Source of the DNA: Holosporaceae bacterium 'Namur'
GTDB taxonomy: Bacteria > Pseudomonadota > Alphaproteobacteria > Rickettsiales > Midichloriaceae
Assembly (NCBI GenBank): GCA_014116815.1
Contig: JACGYV010000030.1
Location: 1 to 15,507 of the forward strand
Length of the DNA: 15,507 nucleotides
Reading direction: 5' to 3'
The notes under the pieces were generated by a model. It was not told the origin of the DNA. It was given only the letters and a program-made list of their open reading frames with translations, and did no database searches. The translations under genes and the position numbers were made by a program. Positions 1-8,796 of the stretch are shown here, piece by piece; positions within the stretch are counted from its first letter, which is position 1; each line of letters opens with the position of its first letter.

Positions 1-2
1 TT

Positions 3-188
3 GTAGGCAATTATATAGAAAATCTTTTTCTTGGTGCTTATAAAAAAATAAAAGATTGGGCTACTAAAGTAACTCAAAAAATTCTGCGCATACGGCAGAA
101 AATTCGACCTCGAAGATCTTTTCCAAGTCGATCGTTTAAACCTAGGAGAGAGTGGAAAAGTAGAAGTCTAAATCCTATCGCTCCTTAA
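3..188 (+). pseudogene. C-terminal fragment of a transposase-like protein
   Basis: An open plus-strand frame enters from the left edge and ends at TAA 186-188, giving about 61 residues. The tail is very basic, with many Arg and Lys and short motifs such as RPRRSFPSRSFKPRREW. Arg-rich tails of this kind occur at the C-termini of some IS4-type DDE transposases, so I read it as the 3' end of such a gene; the family is from memory and uncertain. No catalytic residue lies in the visible part, so I cannot say whether the gene is whole outside the window. It runs convergently towards the large minus-strand gene that ends at 313. A short IS-like end sequence follows it. Confidence 0.5.
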
Positions 189-312
189 CCGAATGCCATT
201 GTCCTGCAGACACCCCCAACTTAAAATATGACATTTCTATCTAGGACAAAAGGCGACATTTTTAATTTGTGTTGACATTTTGTGTAAGCGCAAGTAGATG
301 CTGTGTTGATGT
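189..312. other. Short IS-debris intergenic stretch with GACATTT repeats
   Basis: This non-coding stretch lies between the end of the transposase-like fragment and the 3' end of the first large minus-strand gene. It holds three direct copies of GACATTT, starting at 230, 255 and 274. Spaced multiple terminal repeats are typical of IS21-family ends, so this may be a leftover IS21-like terminus, but no istA or istB sequence is visible. The bases just after 188 could be the outer end of the element carrying the upstream fragment. I see no convincing stem-loop terminator for either converging gene. Confidence 0.35.
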
Positions 313-3300
313 TTATTTTTCCATTGTCTCCTGTCTAGTACCTATTGTTCTTACTAATATTTCTTTATATATTTTAGCTTGGAACTTAAATCCTAGTTCT
401 TCATAGGAACTAATTAAAAGGTTTAATGGTATTTCAGCTTCTTGTTGTTTAATATCCATTACTTTTGTAGCAAAAGCTTTTAATTCCTCATTTGCTTTTT
501 CTGTTTCCCCATGATCTTTATACATTTTAATTAATAAATAATAAGCTAAAATATATAGCTTAACAATTATAGCATCTTTTCTATTAAATATATCTTGTAA
601 TGCTTCTATCTTTGTCCTCTTTGTAATCTGGGGTAGTAACCTAGAACCATCATCTTGTATTCTAGTTGCCTCACATAATAATTGCTGAATCTTAATATAT
701 TCTTCTTTGTTTCCATGAGTGTGATTATTTATCAATAACATTGCATACTCTATGCATGAACTGACTCTACCTGGTAGAGACTTAAACTCCAATATAGTTT
801 CGAATAGTTCTTTTGCTTTATAAAAATATAACTTAAATTGCTCAAAATTACCCTTTTCCTTAAAGTTTATAGCTTTAACATGATAACAACATGCCAGGTT
901 ATGTTTTATATCTTTTACTTGGGGCAAAAGTTTTTCACTTAATACTTCATAACAGCTGATAGCTAAATCCAGGTCTCCATTATCCCAAAATTGCTTGGCA
1001 ATAGTATGTATTAATTGTGCCAGATTATCTGGTATAATACCAATGGATAAATAGCGACTTCTCCCATTATATAAGTTACCCATTAATATTTCTTTATTTG
1101 CAAATTCTATAACACAATTGCGTAATAATAGTTGCTCCCTCAATAAACTAGAATGGCGTAATTCATTTCTAATATTGAATGCCTTCTCTAAATATTTCAA
1201 TGCTTCGTCATACTTCTCTTGTAGTCTTAATACTTGTCCAATATTACTATATGACTCTGCAGTAGATAAATGCTTCTGACCAAATATTTTTTCTCTAATA
1301 ACCAATGCTTTATTTAAATATTCTAATGCATCTTTATACATTTCTTTTGCTGCTAGCACTAATCCTATATTATTATAAATTATTCCAACAATAGCATTTC
1401 CCTTGTCATGTTGGCTATCAGCTTTTTTAAAAATATTAAGAGCTCGGTTATAATGCTCCAATGCTTCTTCATGCTTTCCTTGGACTCTAAATACTTCACC
1501 TACATTGATATAGCAAGCTGCAACATTTGCATGCTCTTCACCGTATACTTTTTTAAGTATAATTATAGCTTTATTATAGTACTTCAATGCTTTTTCATAA
1601 TTTCCTTGTTTTCTAAATACCTCAGCAATATTATTAATAGAAAATGCAACCACTGGATTTTCATCCCCATATACTCTTCTTTTAATAACTAGTGCTTTCT
1701 CTAAATATTCTAATGCTTCTCCATATTTCTTTTGGGAATCTAATAAATTTCCCATGTTATTATACACGGATGCAACCGCAGGATGTTCATACCCATATAC
1801 CTTCTCTTTAATAATTAAAGCTTGGCTAAAATGCTCATATGCTTTTTTATATTCTCCTTGTATGTGTAGTACTGATCCCAGGTTATTATATGAATCTGCA
1901 ATATCAGGATGTTCTTGATATTCATGGGAGTATACTCGTTTCCTAATCAACAGTGATCTATTTAGAAATTTAAACGCTTTTTTATACTTACTTTGAGCTT
2001 TACATATTAATCCCATGCTATTATATACTGCTGCAACATCTGGATGCTCTTCTCCATATATCTTTTTAAAGCTAGTTAAAGCTTGCTCACAATCTTTTAA
2101 TGCTTTCTTATATTCTCCTTGTTGATACAACACATTGGCAATGTTATGATGAGACATTGCAACATTAACAAGCTCATTCTCATCATGCATTGTACTTAAA
2201 ATATTTAATGCAATATACATATGCTTCAAAGCCTCTTTATACTTCCCTTGAATATAAAATATTCCACCTATTATACCATGTAATTTTGGGTTTTGTGGCT
2301 CTTCTTCCAGGGCTTTTTTAAACTCAATAATAGCTTGTTCATATTGAAGTAATCTTAGATATATTAAAGCTTTGTTCTTAAAACTATTGTTTTGGAATAT
2401 TAAATTACTAAAAAAGGTATTTTTTTCATAATCATTAAAGCTATTTTGTAGCTTACAAAACTCTTCCAATGCTTCGTGAAGAGGTAACGCAGTGTAGTAA
2501 TACCTAAATAAACCACCTGTTTCAGTTAATTCTCTCTCAGGTAAAGTGAAATTTTTGCTTTTTCCAGCTTGAGAAATAGAAACTGTCTCAAATTGCCCTT
2601 TATTAGCTAGGTATGTACGCAACCTTAACATCATGGCAAAACTAGCAATATACTTTAAATTGTGGTGCGCTTTCTTACTTACTTCTGTAGCGCCAATTAT
2701 CTTTCTATGATTTAATTGCTTAACAGCATCCCATGCACTTTCTGGTTCAAGGCCGAAATACCTTGCCAAGCTATATAGCAGCCTATCTGGTAATCTATAT
2801 ACTTCTTGTTTAGCATCAAATAATTTCCCTTGATTCTCACTAGCAGCTAGGTTAGGTCTAAACGCATCTATATCACTCTTTATTTTCGAAATTTCTATCT
2901 GATTTAGGAATTTGTTCCATTTATGTTCTTCAACTCCTTCTTTCAACCTTTTTAAAGTTCTAAGTTTATAATTTGGAACTTTATCCGCATTCTCAATATT
3001 TAAAAAGTTTGTAGCTTTTTCTTTAAAATTAGCAAATAATTCTTCTTCCCCATAGATAAGGCAACTTATCTCTAGTATATAAGGTAGATTCTTATCCTCA
3101 TTAGCATACTTTTCATCTAAATACCCTGCCATCTTTTCTGGTGTCTGTATCAACTCATAATCTTTATCTTTTTCGATTCTTCCTAAGGGTGTTTTACCTC
3201 CTAAGTCAAAATTAAATCCTCTGCATACTAAGCTTTCTAAATTTATATTATATTTACTAGTAGGTATTATAGTTTCTCCTAAACAAATTATCTTAAAATG

Positions 3301-4581
3301 CACCAGATTGCTTAGGTTCTTAAAATAATTTAGGATTTTATGGTCATGACTGTGCTTGTAACTTTCGTTTTCAGTAAGTATAGCAAACTCTAAGTCTGAA
3401 TATGGGGTAAACTGCTTAAGAGCTAGCGATCCTAATCCTATTACACTATATCCACAAGGTGGCTTCCCTATTACTTCTTCACACTCTTTAAATTTTCTTG
3501 CTATAAATTCTTTAATTTCTTTTGCTATATACTCAAATAGCTGTCTTGTTTCATTTATAAAGTATTCTTCTGATTCATATACCGATTCAGTTTCCTCTTT
3601 CTTTAGTGATACTTCATCTATCTCTTTTATTTTCTGTTCTGCTTCTTCCCTTAATTGCTTTAAAAAATATCTGTTATTTCTAGATTCTTGCTCAACTAGT
3701 TTGGCTTGATTAGAAGTTTCTTCTTTTTTAAGAATACATACTAGCTTGGCAATCTCTCTCCATATTATATCTAATTGCTCCAATGCTTGAGCCTTATAAT
3801 TTTCTAATTCTTGGTTAGTTTCATCTTTTTGTTCTTCTCTTATTCTTTCTACCATACTTAGTACGTACTGGTAAAATACTGCTGCATTAGTATAATCCTC
3901 AGGGTTATTTGATATCCTTCCTATCTCTACATATAAGTCTCCGAGACCTTTGAATATTTTTACTAAATTTATACCTATCTCAGGAGAAGGGGTTAAACTA
4001 TAGTCATAAACTAATCTTTTTAGTTCAGCTGCATATCTCTGTTCTTGCATGAAGTACTTATTGAATATTCCTGCCTTTGAGAACTTTTTTGATACTCGAG
4101 ATAATTGTATACGATCTTGGGTGGATAAATGCTGGACAATACGTAATGTCACTTCCTGAGGAACTTTTAACATACTCTCAGTATAAACTCTGCTACTTAT
4201 ATATACTTCAGGTAAAACAGAACTCAAGGTTAAAGCATATTCTTCATTCACCTGTTTTTGTAACCTACTTAGCTTAAGCCCACTGGTGTAGCTAAGTAAT
4301 GCTTTTTTACTTTCTTTTTCCTTTGGTAATATTATAGTTGGTAAATCTATAGCTTGGCTTATCTTATCATCTTCTTTCATACTATGATTATTAAGTTTAT
4401 CTTTACCATTTAACCTTCTAGATATTGTATTTATTTGTTCTTCTAAATTATCTTCCTGTTTTTCCTTTTCTTCTATCAATTCTTTATTTCTATGTTCTTC
4501 TATTTGTATCTGCATAGCTAACATTTCATCATTTATGATTTGTTGCTGAGATTGAGACATACTACCTATATCCTGTCGCAT
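313..4581 (-). CDS. F-box-like / GlnD-like nucleotidyltransferase / TPR protein (1422 aa)
   Basis: This large multidomain protein is probably cytoplasmic or secreted; there is no signal peptide or clear membrane helix. Residues 1-60 are polar, with a charged Glu/Lys/Gln-rich coiled-coil-like stretch at about 20-55. Residues about 138-171 fit the F-box pattern (VPQEVTLRIVQHLS then RVSKKFSKAG). Residues about 382-401 carry the nucleotidyltransferase signature, G384-S385 then TPYSDLEF with D396 and E398 as likely metal ligands. What follows, including IYGEEELF (about 509-516), YRLPDRLLYSLA (595-606) and SFAMMLRLRTYLANKGQ (647-663), resembles the helical part of GlnD/DUF294-type nucleotidyltransferases. 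From about 735 to 1140 there are TPRs with a 42-residue kinesin-light-chain-like period, and a degenerate helical tail ends at 1422. The ATG at 4581 is chosen because AGAGAGG lies 6 bases upstream. It sits 52 bases downstream of the STAND NTPase gene, so co-transcription is likely. The substrate is unknown; a host-directed effector is one inference and a bacterial regulator another. Confidence 0.85.
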   Translation of the reverse strand: MRQDIGSMSQSQQQIINDEMLAMQIQIEEHRNKELIEEKEKQEDNLEEQINTISRRLNGKDKLNNHSMKEDDKISQAIDLPTIILPKEKESKKALLSYTSGLKLSRLQKQVNEEYALTLSSVLPEVYISSRVYTESMLKVPQEVTLRIVQHLSTQDRIQLSRVSKKFSKAGIFNKYFMQEQRYAAELKRLVYDYSLTPSPEIGINLVKIFKGLGDLYVEIGRISNNPEDYTNAAVFYQYVLSMVERIREEQKDETNQELENYKAQALEQLDIIWREIAKLVCILKKEETSNQAKLVEQESRNNRYFLKQLREEAEQKIKEIDEVSLKKEETESVYESEEYFINETRQLFEYIAKEIKEFIARKFKECEEVIGKPPCGYSVIGLGSLALKQFTPYSDLEFAILTENESYKHSHDHKILNYFKNLSNLVHFKIICLGETIIPTSKYNINLESLVCRGFNFDLGGKTPLGRIEKDKDYELIQTPEKMAGYLDEKYANEDKNLPYILEISCLIYGEEELFANFKEKATNFLNIENADKVPNYKLRTLKRLKEGVEEHKWNKFLNQIEISKIKSDIDAFRPNLAASENQGKLFDAKQEVYRLPDRLLYSLARYFGLEPESAWDAVKQLNHRKIIGATEVSKKAHHNLKYIASFAMMLRLRTYLANKGQFETVSISQAGKSKNFTLPERELTETGGLFRYYYTALPLHEALEEFCKLQNSFNDYEKNTFFSNLIFQNNSFKNKALIYLRLLQYEQAIIEFKKALEEEPQNPKLHGIIGGIFYIQGKYKEALKHMYIALNILSTMHDENELVNVAMSHHNIANVLYQQGEYKKALKDCEQALTSFKKIYGEEHPDVAAVYNSMGLICKAQSKYKKAFKFLNRSLLIRKRVYSHEYQEHPDIADSYNNLGSVLHIQGEYKKAYEHFSQALIIKEKVYGYEHPAVASVYNNMGNLLDSQKKYGEALEYLEKALVIKRRVYGDENPVVAFSINNIAEVFRKQGNYEKALKYYNKAIIILKKVYGEEHANVAACYINVGEVFRVQGKHEEALEHYNRALNIFKKADSQHDKGNAIVGIIYNNIGLVLAAKEMYKDALEYLNKALVIREKIFGQKHLSTAESYSNIGQVLRLQEKYDEALKYLEKAFNIRNELRHSSLLREQLLLRNCVIEFANKEILMGNLYNGRSRYLSIGIIPDNLAQLIHTIAKQFWDNGDLDLAISCYEVLSEKLLPQVKDIKHNLACCYHVKAINFKEKGNFEQFKLYFYKAKELFETILEFKSLPGRVSSCIEYAMLLINNHTHGNKEEYIKIQQLLCEATRIQDDGSRLLPQITKRTKIEALQDIFNRKDAIIVKLYILAYYLLIKMYKDHGETEKANEELKAFATKVMDIKQQEAEIPLNLLISSYEELGFKFQAKIYKEILVRTIGTRQETMEK
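1160..2240 (-). repeat. Tandem coding repeats, 126-base period (42-residue TPRs)
   Basis: Inside the 1422-aa gene, at residues about 780-1140, motifs like EEHPDVAxxYNNxG followed by QGxYxEALxxxxxALxI recur. The His/Asn-Pro landmark falls at residues 846, 891, 933, 975, 1017, about 1062 and 1104, so spacing is 42 or 45 residues. This is the kinesin-light-chain-like TPR arrangement, suited to peptide or protein binding. The paralogue at 11694-15488 lacks this regularity. Confidence 0.75.
2463..4149 (-). repeat. Dispersed direct repeat, copy A (F-box-like/nucleotidyltransferase half)
   Basis: This segment codes for residues about 145-706 of the 1422-aa protein and is clearly similar at both DNA and protein level to about 13690-15382. 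Long near-identical runs occur, for example around 3560-3600 against 14780-14820. Both copies lie in the same orientation, so recombination between them would delete about 11 kb. Boundaries are approximate. Confidence 0.7.
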
Positions 4582-4587
4582 TGCTTT

Positions 4588-4594
4588 CCTCTCT
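4588..4594 (-). promoter_or_regulatory. Ribosome binding site of the 1422-aa gene
   Basis: On the minus strand this reads AGAGAGG, 6 bases before the ATG at 4579-4581. It supports that start over the in-frame Met at residue 8. It lies in the 52-base gap after the upstream gene's stop, which fits translation from a shared message. Confidence 0.6.
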
Positions 4595-4633
4595 ATTTTA
4601 ATGAATTGTTATGCGCCTTCCCTCTTTCTTGGC

Positions 4634-7600
4634 TTACTTAGTTCTTCCTTTACTAACTAATTCCTCTTTTATCTTCTCAATATCATTAATGTTAATATAT
4701 ACTTTACTTTTATTCCTTCCTTTCTCCTGCTCTTTTATCTGTAATGACTCCTTACTAATACCTAACTCCTTACAGCATTCTTCTATCTCTTCTTCAGTAC
4801 CAATTACATCTAGTTCAACTTGTTTTGAACTTACTTCTATTTTCTTATCTTGTATCTCTTTTAGTAATCCTTTTCTAACTCTCTCTAATCTTATTTCTCC
4901 AGAACTCTTTCTTGGTACACTTTCATCAGCTTTTTCTTTGCCTTTCATAAGTTCAACTACACCTTCTTGCTGCCGTTCTTCTTTAGGTTGCTTATCAAGT
5001 AACTCCTTAGCTTCATATATCATTTTAGGGTCCACTTTCCTTCGAACTTCTACACATCCCTCTAAGCACTCTTTAGCTTCTTTTATCATACCACTCTTTT
5101 TATAAATACAGGCCAACCCAAAGAGCGCATTACCAGTTAGGTAGGATTTGTTATCATCTATTTCTTTTACTTTGATGAAGAACTTTTCTGCATAAATCAA
5201 ATCCTCTGGGGCTTGTTCTCTTACAAGTAAAATCTTACCTAAGAGATCAAACTCCCGTGCTGCACGTGTAGCATTACCTACTTTAGAAAGATTTTCCATT
5301 TTCTCGAATAATACTTCGGGGTTTAACTGGCCTATGTCCTTTCCAAGATCTATTTTTAATGATTCCCTTAAATGCTCACTGGTTATCTTTAAGGCTTCAT
5401 CACAAAGTTTTATATTTTTTTCTGCGCCTATTTTACCATGTATAGCTAACTTAATTTTTGTATCAGCTATTCCTAAACGGCAGATACCTTGGTTAAAGCT
5501 ATCTTTCTTATCTTCTGGAAGTCGAGATTCCTCTTGAAGTAATCTTTCAAATCCTTCCAGTGCTTTTTCTAGATAATCTATACCCTTATCTTTATACCCT
5601 TTTAAATTATACCATAGGAATAGCCCACTCCTTTTAAATATGGTGCTATCCATAGGTCTTGCTTTGCCTACATTATACTCTTTATCAATATTCCTATATG
5701 CTTCATCTTTTTCTATTGCTTGGTCTATAAATTTTCTTATCCCTATAGCTGTTTTAAAGTACTCTTCACATTCAGCGTCTTCTAAGCTTATACTAAAGCA
5801 AGTCCTTCCTAAATGGTATAATACTTGAGCATATAAAGTAGGAAGTTCCCCTGATTTTTCTTTTAGCTTATTGTATATAACTTCAGCATTTAATTGGTCA
5901 GTTGCTCCTATTAATTGCTCCAACTGAACTTTTTGTTTCATAAGTATATCTTTTGCTCTTTGATGCTCTCCCATAAACCCATAGAACACCCCTCTGCTTA
6001 TTTGGAAATAAACTGTTTTAGGTGTAGGCTTAACCCCGTATTTCTCAGCATTACTAAGTAATATCTCTACATGCGGTATAAGTATGTTATTCTTAGTATG
6101 TTGATTACTAAAGTTATTATCTCGGGTGATATACTTACTCAGTAACTCAATTGCATTATTAATATATTTTTTCTTATCTTCTGGTGGTAAGTTAAAAATA
6201 GTTAATTCTTGAACAGTACGATGGAAATATAACATTCTATTCTGATCGGCTCCTTCTACTTCAGTAATTAAAGAGTATTTATTGAGTGCCTCAATATAAT
6301 CTTCTACCTTCATCACCCGTTCCTCCTCATCAAGTTCAAAAGGAAGACTTTGGGTTCTTTCTTGGAGCAACCAGAAAGGAATTGCATTCGCCCCCAGGAA
6401 AGAACAAAAGTTTAGCATATCCGTTACATGTTCCCCTTCTTCTTCTTTTCTTACTTGGTTTATAGCCAACCGCACAGCAGCTCGTAGGGTATTATATCCT
6501 TCTTTTTTACCATAATATTGCTGCATATATTTTTCTTCTTGCTTTTCTATATAACCTTTACCCCTCTCTTTTTCAGCTTCTAACCTTTTTAAGTATGTTT
6601 TTATAGAGATTTTTTTCGCTTGTATGTATAACCTTGCAGTATCAACCCCTAAAGGAAGGCAATCAAATTTTTCTGCTAGTAATTTTGCATCCTCTACATT
6701 TATTATTATACTTTGCTCCTTCAATTTTGTTACTAAGTAATAACACGCTTCATCTGTTGTCCAACCTTTCATTGAAAATGAAATAGAATTAAAATATAAA
6801 GGTAAGGTCTTATCTTGCGAGGTAATAATAACCCTACTATCTTTATTTAAGTCTAAAGGGGGGATATATTTATTAATTTGTTTTTTAACTTCTGAGCTAT
6901 CTACATTATCAAATATAAGTAGAAAACCTTTCCTATGCTCTTGTGTTAACGCGTTGGAAACTAGCTCCTGCACTTCTTCTATACCCTTGCTTTGTATATC
7001 TTGCTCTTTTAAATCTGGGTACAGCTTTTTTGCAAGCTTACGGTATGAACGCTCCAAGCTATCTAGATTTTCCGCGTTTATTTCATAAATTACTCTACTC
7101 TGCTCTTGTTGAAGGTTAGCATAATACCTTACAAGCTGTGTTTTACCTGCGCCAGCAATTCCGGAAATTATTACAACTGGCCCTTGCTTTAAAGCCTGTT
7201 GTAGATGAGTAAAACTAGTTCCTTGATAATAATGTCTTATAGCACTTGGCACCAAATATAAATTGGAATCAAATTGCGTGTATCGTTCCTCTGTTATCCC
7301 TTGCACTTTTTTCTCGATCCCTTCTAATCTTTCTTTGACCACCTTAAATTCCTCCTCAATTTTTATATGGTCCTTAACTATACCAGATAAATTTATATCT
7401 TTAGTAGCCTTTTCTAATTCTGTTCCCTCATATATAATTCCTGAACTTTTTATATCAATTAGATATGTGCTTTCATTTATATCCTTTATATTTCTCATAT
7501 CAGCACAGGTTAAATCTGATCCTGAAAAATCAGTGCCAGATATATGTGCTCTTGAAAGATTAGCTCCAGCAAGGTATGCATTTGTTATTTTAGCTCCTTC

Positions 7601-8764
7601 AAGATGTGCCCCACTAAAATCCACGTTTGCTAAAAATGCTCCATCTAAATTAGCATCCTTATTTAAGTGTACACCACTAAAATTCATATCTACTAAATAA
7701 GAACCTCTTAAATCTACCGCTCCTAAATTATAATCAATTAACATTTGATCTCGACAAACTGCTACTATCTTTCTTCCTAATTTATACTCATAGGAAATAT
7801 ATTCATTAAAAGTACCTTTTGCCCTTTCATCTCCTTCTTTCCTTAAAGTTGCATATTTCTTTAAGTCCTCAACTGTAACATACCAAGTATTCGACCATTC
7901 ATATTTTTGTTCATAATCTTTATGTATATTATGATTAGTATCTTCTTGGAGGTATCCTGCATCTATTGTAGAGCCAAGCTCTCTTCTAAAACCATATTTT
8001 TTTATATCTTCTTTATGCCTTTCCTTATAGCAATATTTCCCTTCTTCATTGAATAACCCTGTCTTAGTAAATATGCTTTGAGTATACCAAGTAATTTTAT
8101 TTTCAGTTCCAGGATAATATAGGTCTGTTTCCAGCTTCATATTATTTCCATGAGATTTCCCTGATATAACCCCTTTAACTTTCATCATCTTTGTGGCATT
8201 AGGAGATGTTAATATTCCTTCAATAATTTTTTTCTTAGTTAAATTCCACTCTTCATTCCTATGTTCCTTTAAATATCCAATTAACCTATCTGCAGCAGTA
8301 GCAGACATCCTCATAACATCTATATCATCTTCCAAATGGCTAAAGTGATATTCAAAAGCAATTGCAATATCATAAGCTGCTTCAGATAGCAGCATTGCTA
8401 ACTCATAATTTTTATTTCTATGAATAAACCTAACAAATTCTTTAGCTTTTTTATTTGCTGCTCTTCTACCAGCAAACTTAATTAGCTCCTCTGCAGGTGT
8501 TAATAATAACTTTTCTGCTGCACTACCTATTGGGACAGGCACTCCTAATAAGACTGCCGCAGTGTCAAGCCCTGGGACTGCAACTGCACTACTATAATGC
8601 ATACCTTGTATTATTCTTTTATACACACCTTCTATTTCAGGTTTTTTTCTTTTTGTGCCTATATCTTCATTACTTTGTAATTCTGCTGAACAATATGCTA
8701 TAAACCCTCTTATAAATAACTCCTTTCTATACTCTAGGTTTAATTGCTTTTCATTGCCTTTCAT
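4634..8764 (-). CDS. Pentapeptide-repeat / NB-ARC STAND NTPase / TPR protein (1376 aa)
   Basis: This looks like an NLR-style signal-transduction ATPase. Residues 1-340 match nothing I recognise; they include a weakly hydrophobic stretch at about 58-90 and helical sequence after it. Residues about 345-425 are pentapeptide repeats of the A(D/N)LxX kind, for example ANLDGAFLANVDFSGAHLEGA (371-391 region), predicting a beta-helix. A short coiled linker (about 465-490) leads to the NTPase: Walker A GIAGAGKT (535-542), Walker B FLLIFDN (614-620), RVIITSQD (644-651) like the RNBS-B arginine motif, CLPLG (702-706) like GLPLA, and FHRTVQ (847-852) at the place of an MHD-type motif. From about 890 to 1270 there are TPR-like helices, and the last 90 residues are highly charged. 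In STAND proteins the repeats sense a ligand and nucleotide exchange drives oligomerisation; here that is inferred. The ATG has GAGG 5 bases upstream. It lies between a TPR-gene remnant (32-base gap) and the 1422-aa gene (52-base gap), all minus strand. Confidence 0.85.
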   Translation of the reverse strand: MKGNEKQLNLEYRKELFIRGFIAYCSAELQSNEDIGTKRKKPEIEGVYKRIIQGMHYSSAVAVPGLDTAAVLLGVPVPIGSAAEKLLLTPAEELIKFAGRRAANKKAKEFVRFIHRNKNYELAMLLSEAAYDIAIAFEYHFSHLEDDIDVMRMSATAADRLIGYLKEHRNEEWNLTKKKIIEGILTSPNATKMMKVKGVISGKSHGNNMKLETDLYYPGTENKITWYTQSIFTKTGLFNEEGKYCYKERHKEDIKKYGFRRELGSTIDAGYLQEDTNHNIHKDYEQKYEWSNTWYVTVEDLKKYATLRKEGDERAKGTFNEYISYEYKLGRKIVAVCRDQMLIDYNLGAVDLRGSYLVDMNFSGVHLNKDANLDGAFLANVDFSGAHLEGAKITNAYLAGANLSRAHISGTDFSGSDLTCADMRNIKDINESTYLIDIKSSGIIYEGTELEKATKDINLSGIVKDHIKIEEEFKVVKERLEGIEKKVQGITEERYTQFDSNLYLVPSAIRHYYQGTSFTHLQQALKQGPVVIISGIAGAGKTQLVRYYANLQQEQSRVIYEINAENLDSLERSYRKLAKKLYPDLKEQDIQSKGIEEVQELVSNALTQEHRKGFLLIFDNVDSSEVKKQINKYIPPLDLNKDSRVIITSQDKTLPLYFNSISFSMKGWTTDEACYYLVTKLKEQSIIINVEDAKLLAEKFDCLPLGVDTARLYIQAKKISIKTYLKRLEAEKERGKGYIEKQEEKYMQQYYGKKEGYNTLRAAVRLAINQVRKEEEGEHVTDMLNFCSFLGANAIPFWLLQERTQSLPFELDEEERVMKVEDYIEALNKYSLITEVEGADQNRMLYFHRTVQELTIFNLPPEDKKKYINNAIELLSKYITRDNNFSNQHTKNNILIPHVEILLSNAEKYGVKPTPKTVYFQISRGVFYGFMGEHQRAKDILMKQKVQLEQLIGATDQLNAEVIYNKLKEKSGELPTLYAQVLYHLGRTCFSISLEDAECEEYFKTAIGIRKFIDQAIEKDEAYRNIDKEYNVGKARPMDSTIFKRSGLFLWYNLKGYKDKGIDYLEKALEGFERLLQEESRLPEDKKDSFNQGICRLGIADTKIKLAIHGKIGAEKNIKLCDEALKITSEHLRESLKIDLGKDIGQLNPEVLFEKMENLSKVGNATRAAREFDLLGKILLVREQAPEDLIYAEKFFIKVKEIDDNKSYLTGNALFGLACIYKKSGMIKEAKECLEGCVEVRRKVDPKMIYEAKELLDKQPKEERQQEGVVELMKGKEKADESVPRKSSGEIRLERVRKGLLKEIQDKKIEVSSKQVELDVIGTEEEIEECCKELGISKESLQIKEQEKGRNKSKVYININDIEKIKEELVSKGRTK

Positions 8765-8769
8765 ATATA

Positions 8770-8773
8770 CCTC
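8770..8773 (-). promoter_or_regulatory. Ribosome binding site of the STAND NTPase gene
   Basis: On the minus strand GAGG stands 5 bases before the ATG at 8762-8764. The match is short but correctly spaced, and it supports the chosen start. It lies in the 32-base space after the stop of the small upstream remnant. Confidence 0.45.
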
Positions 8774-8796
8774 ATAATAAACATTTGCTAATAGAC

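Noticed and set aside
1160..2240. CRISPR-like array from the regular spacing
   Set aside because: The 126-base period is a coding TPR repeat with diverged units; there are no short identical repeats separated by unique spacers.
4611..5105. Plus-strand open frame of 164 codons
   Set aside because: It is antisense to the 3' end of the STAND gene, with Ser/Leu/Phe-rich low-complexity sequence and no family resemblance.
7263..7700. Plus-strand open frame of 145 codons
   Set aside because: It mirrors the pentapeptide-repeat coding region on the other strand; its regularity comes from those repeats.
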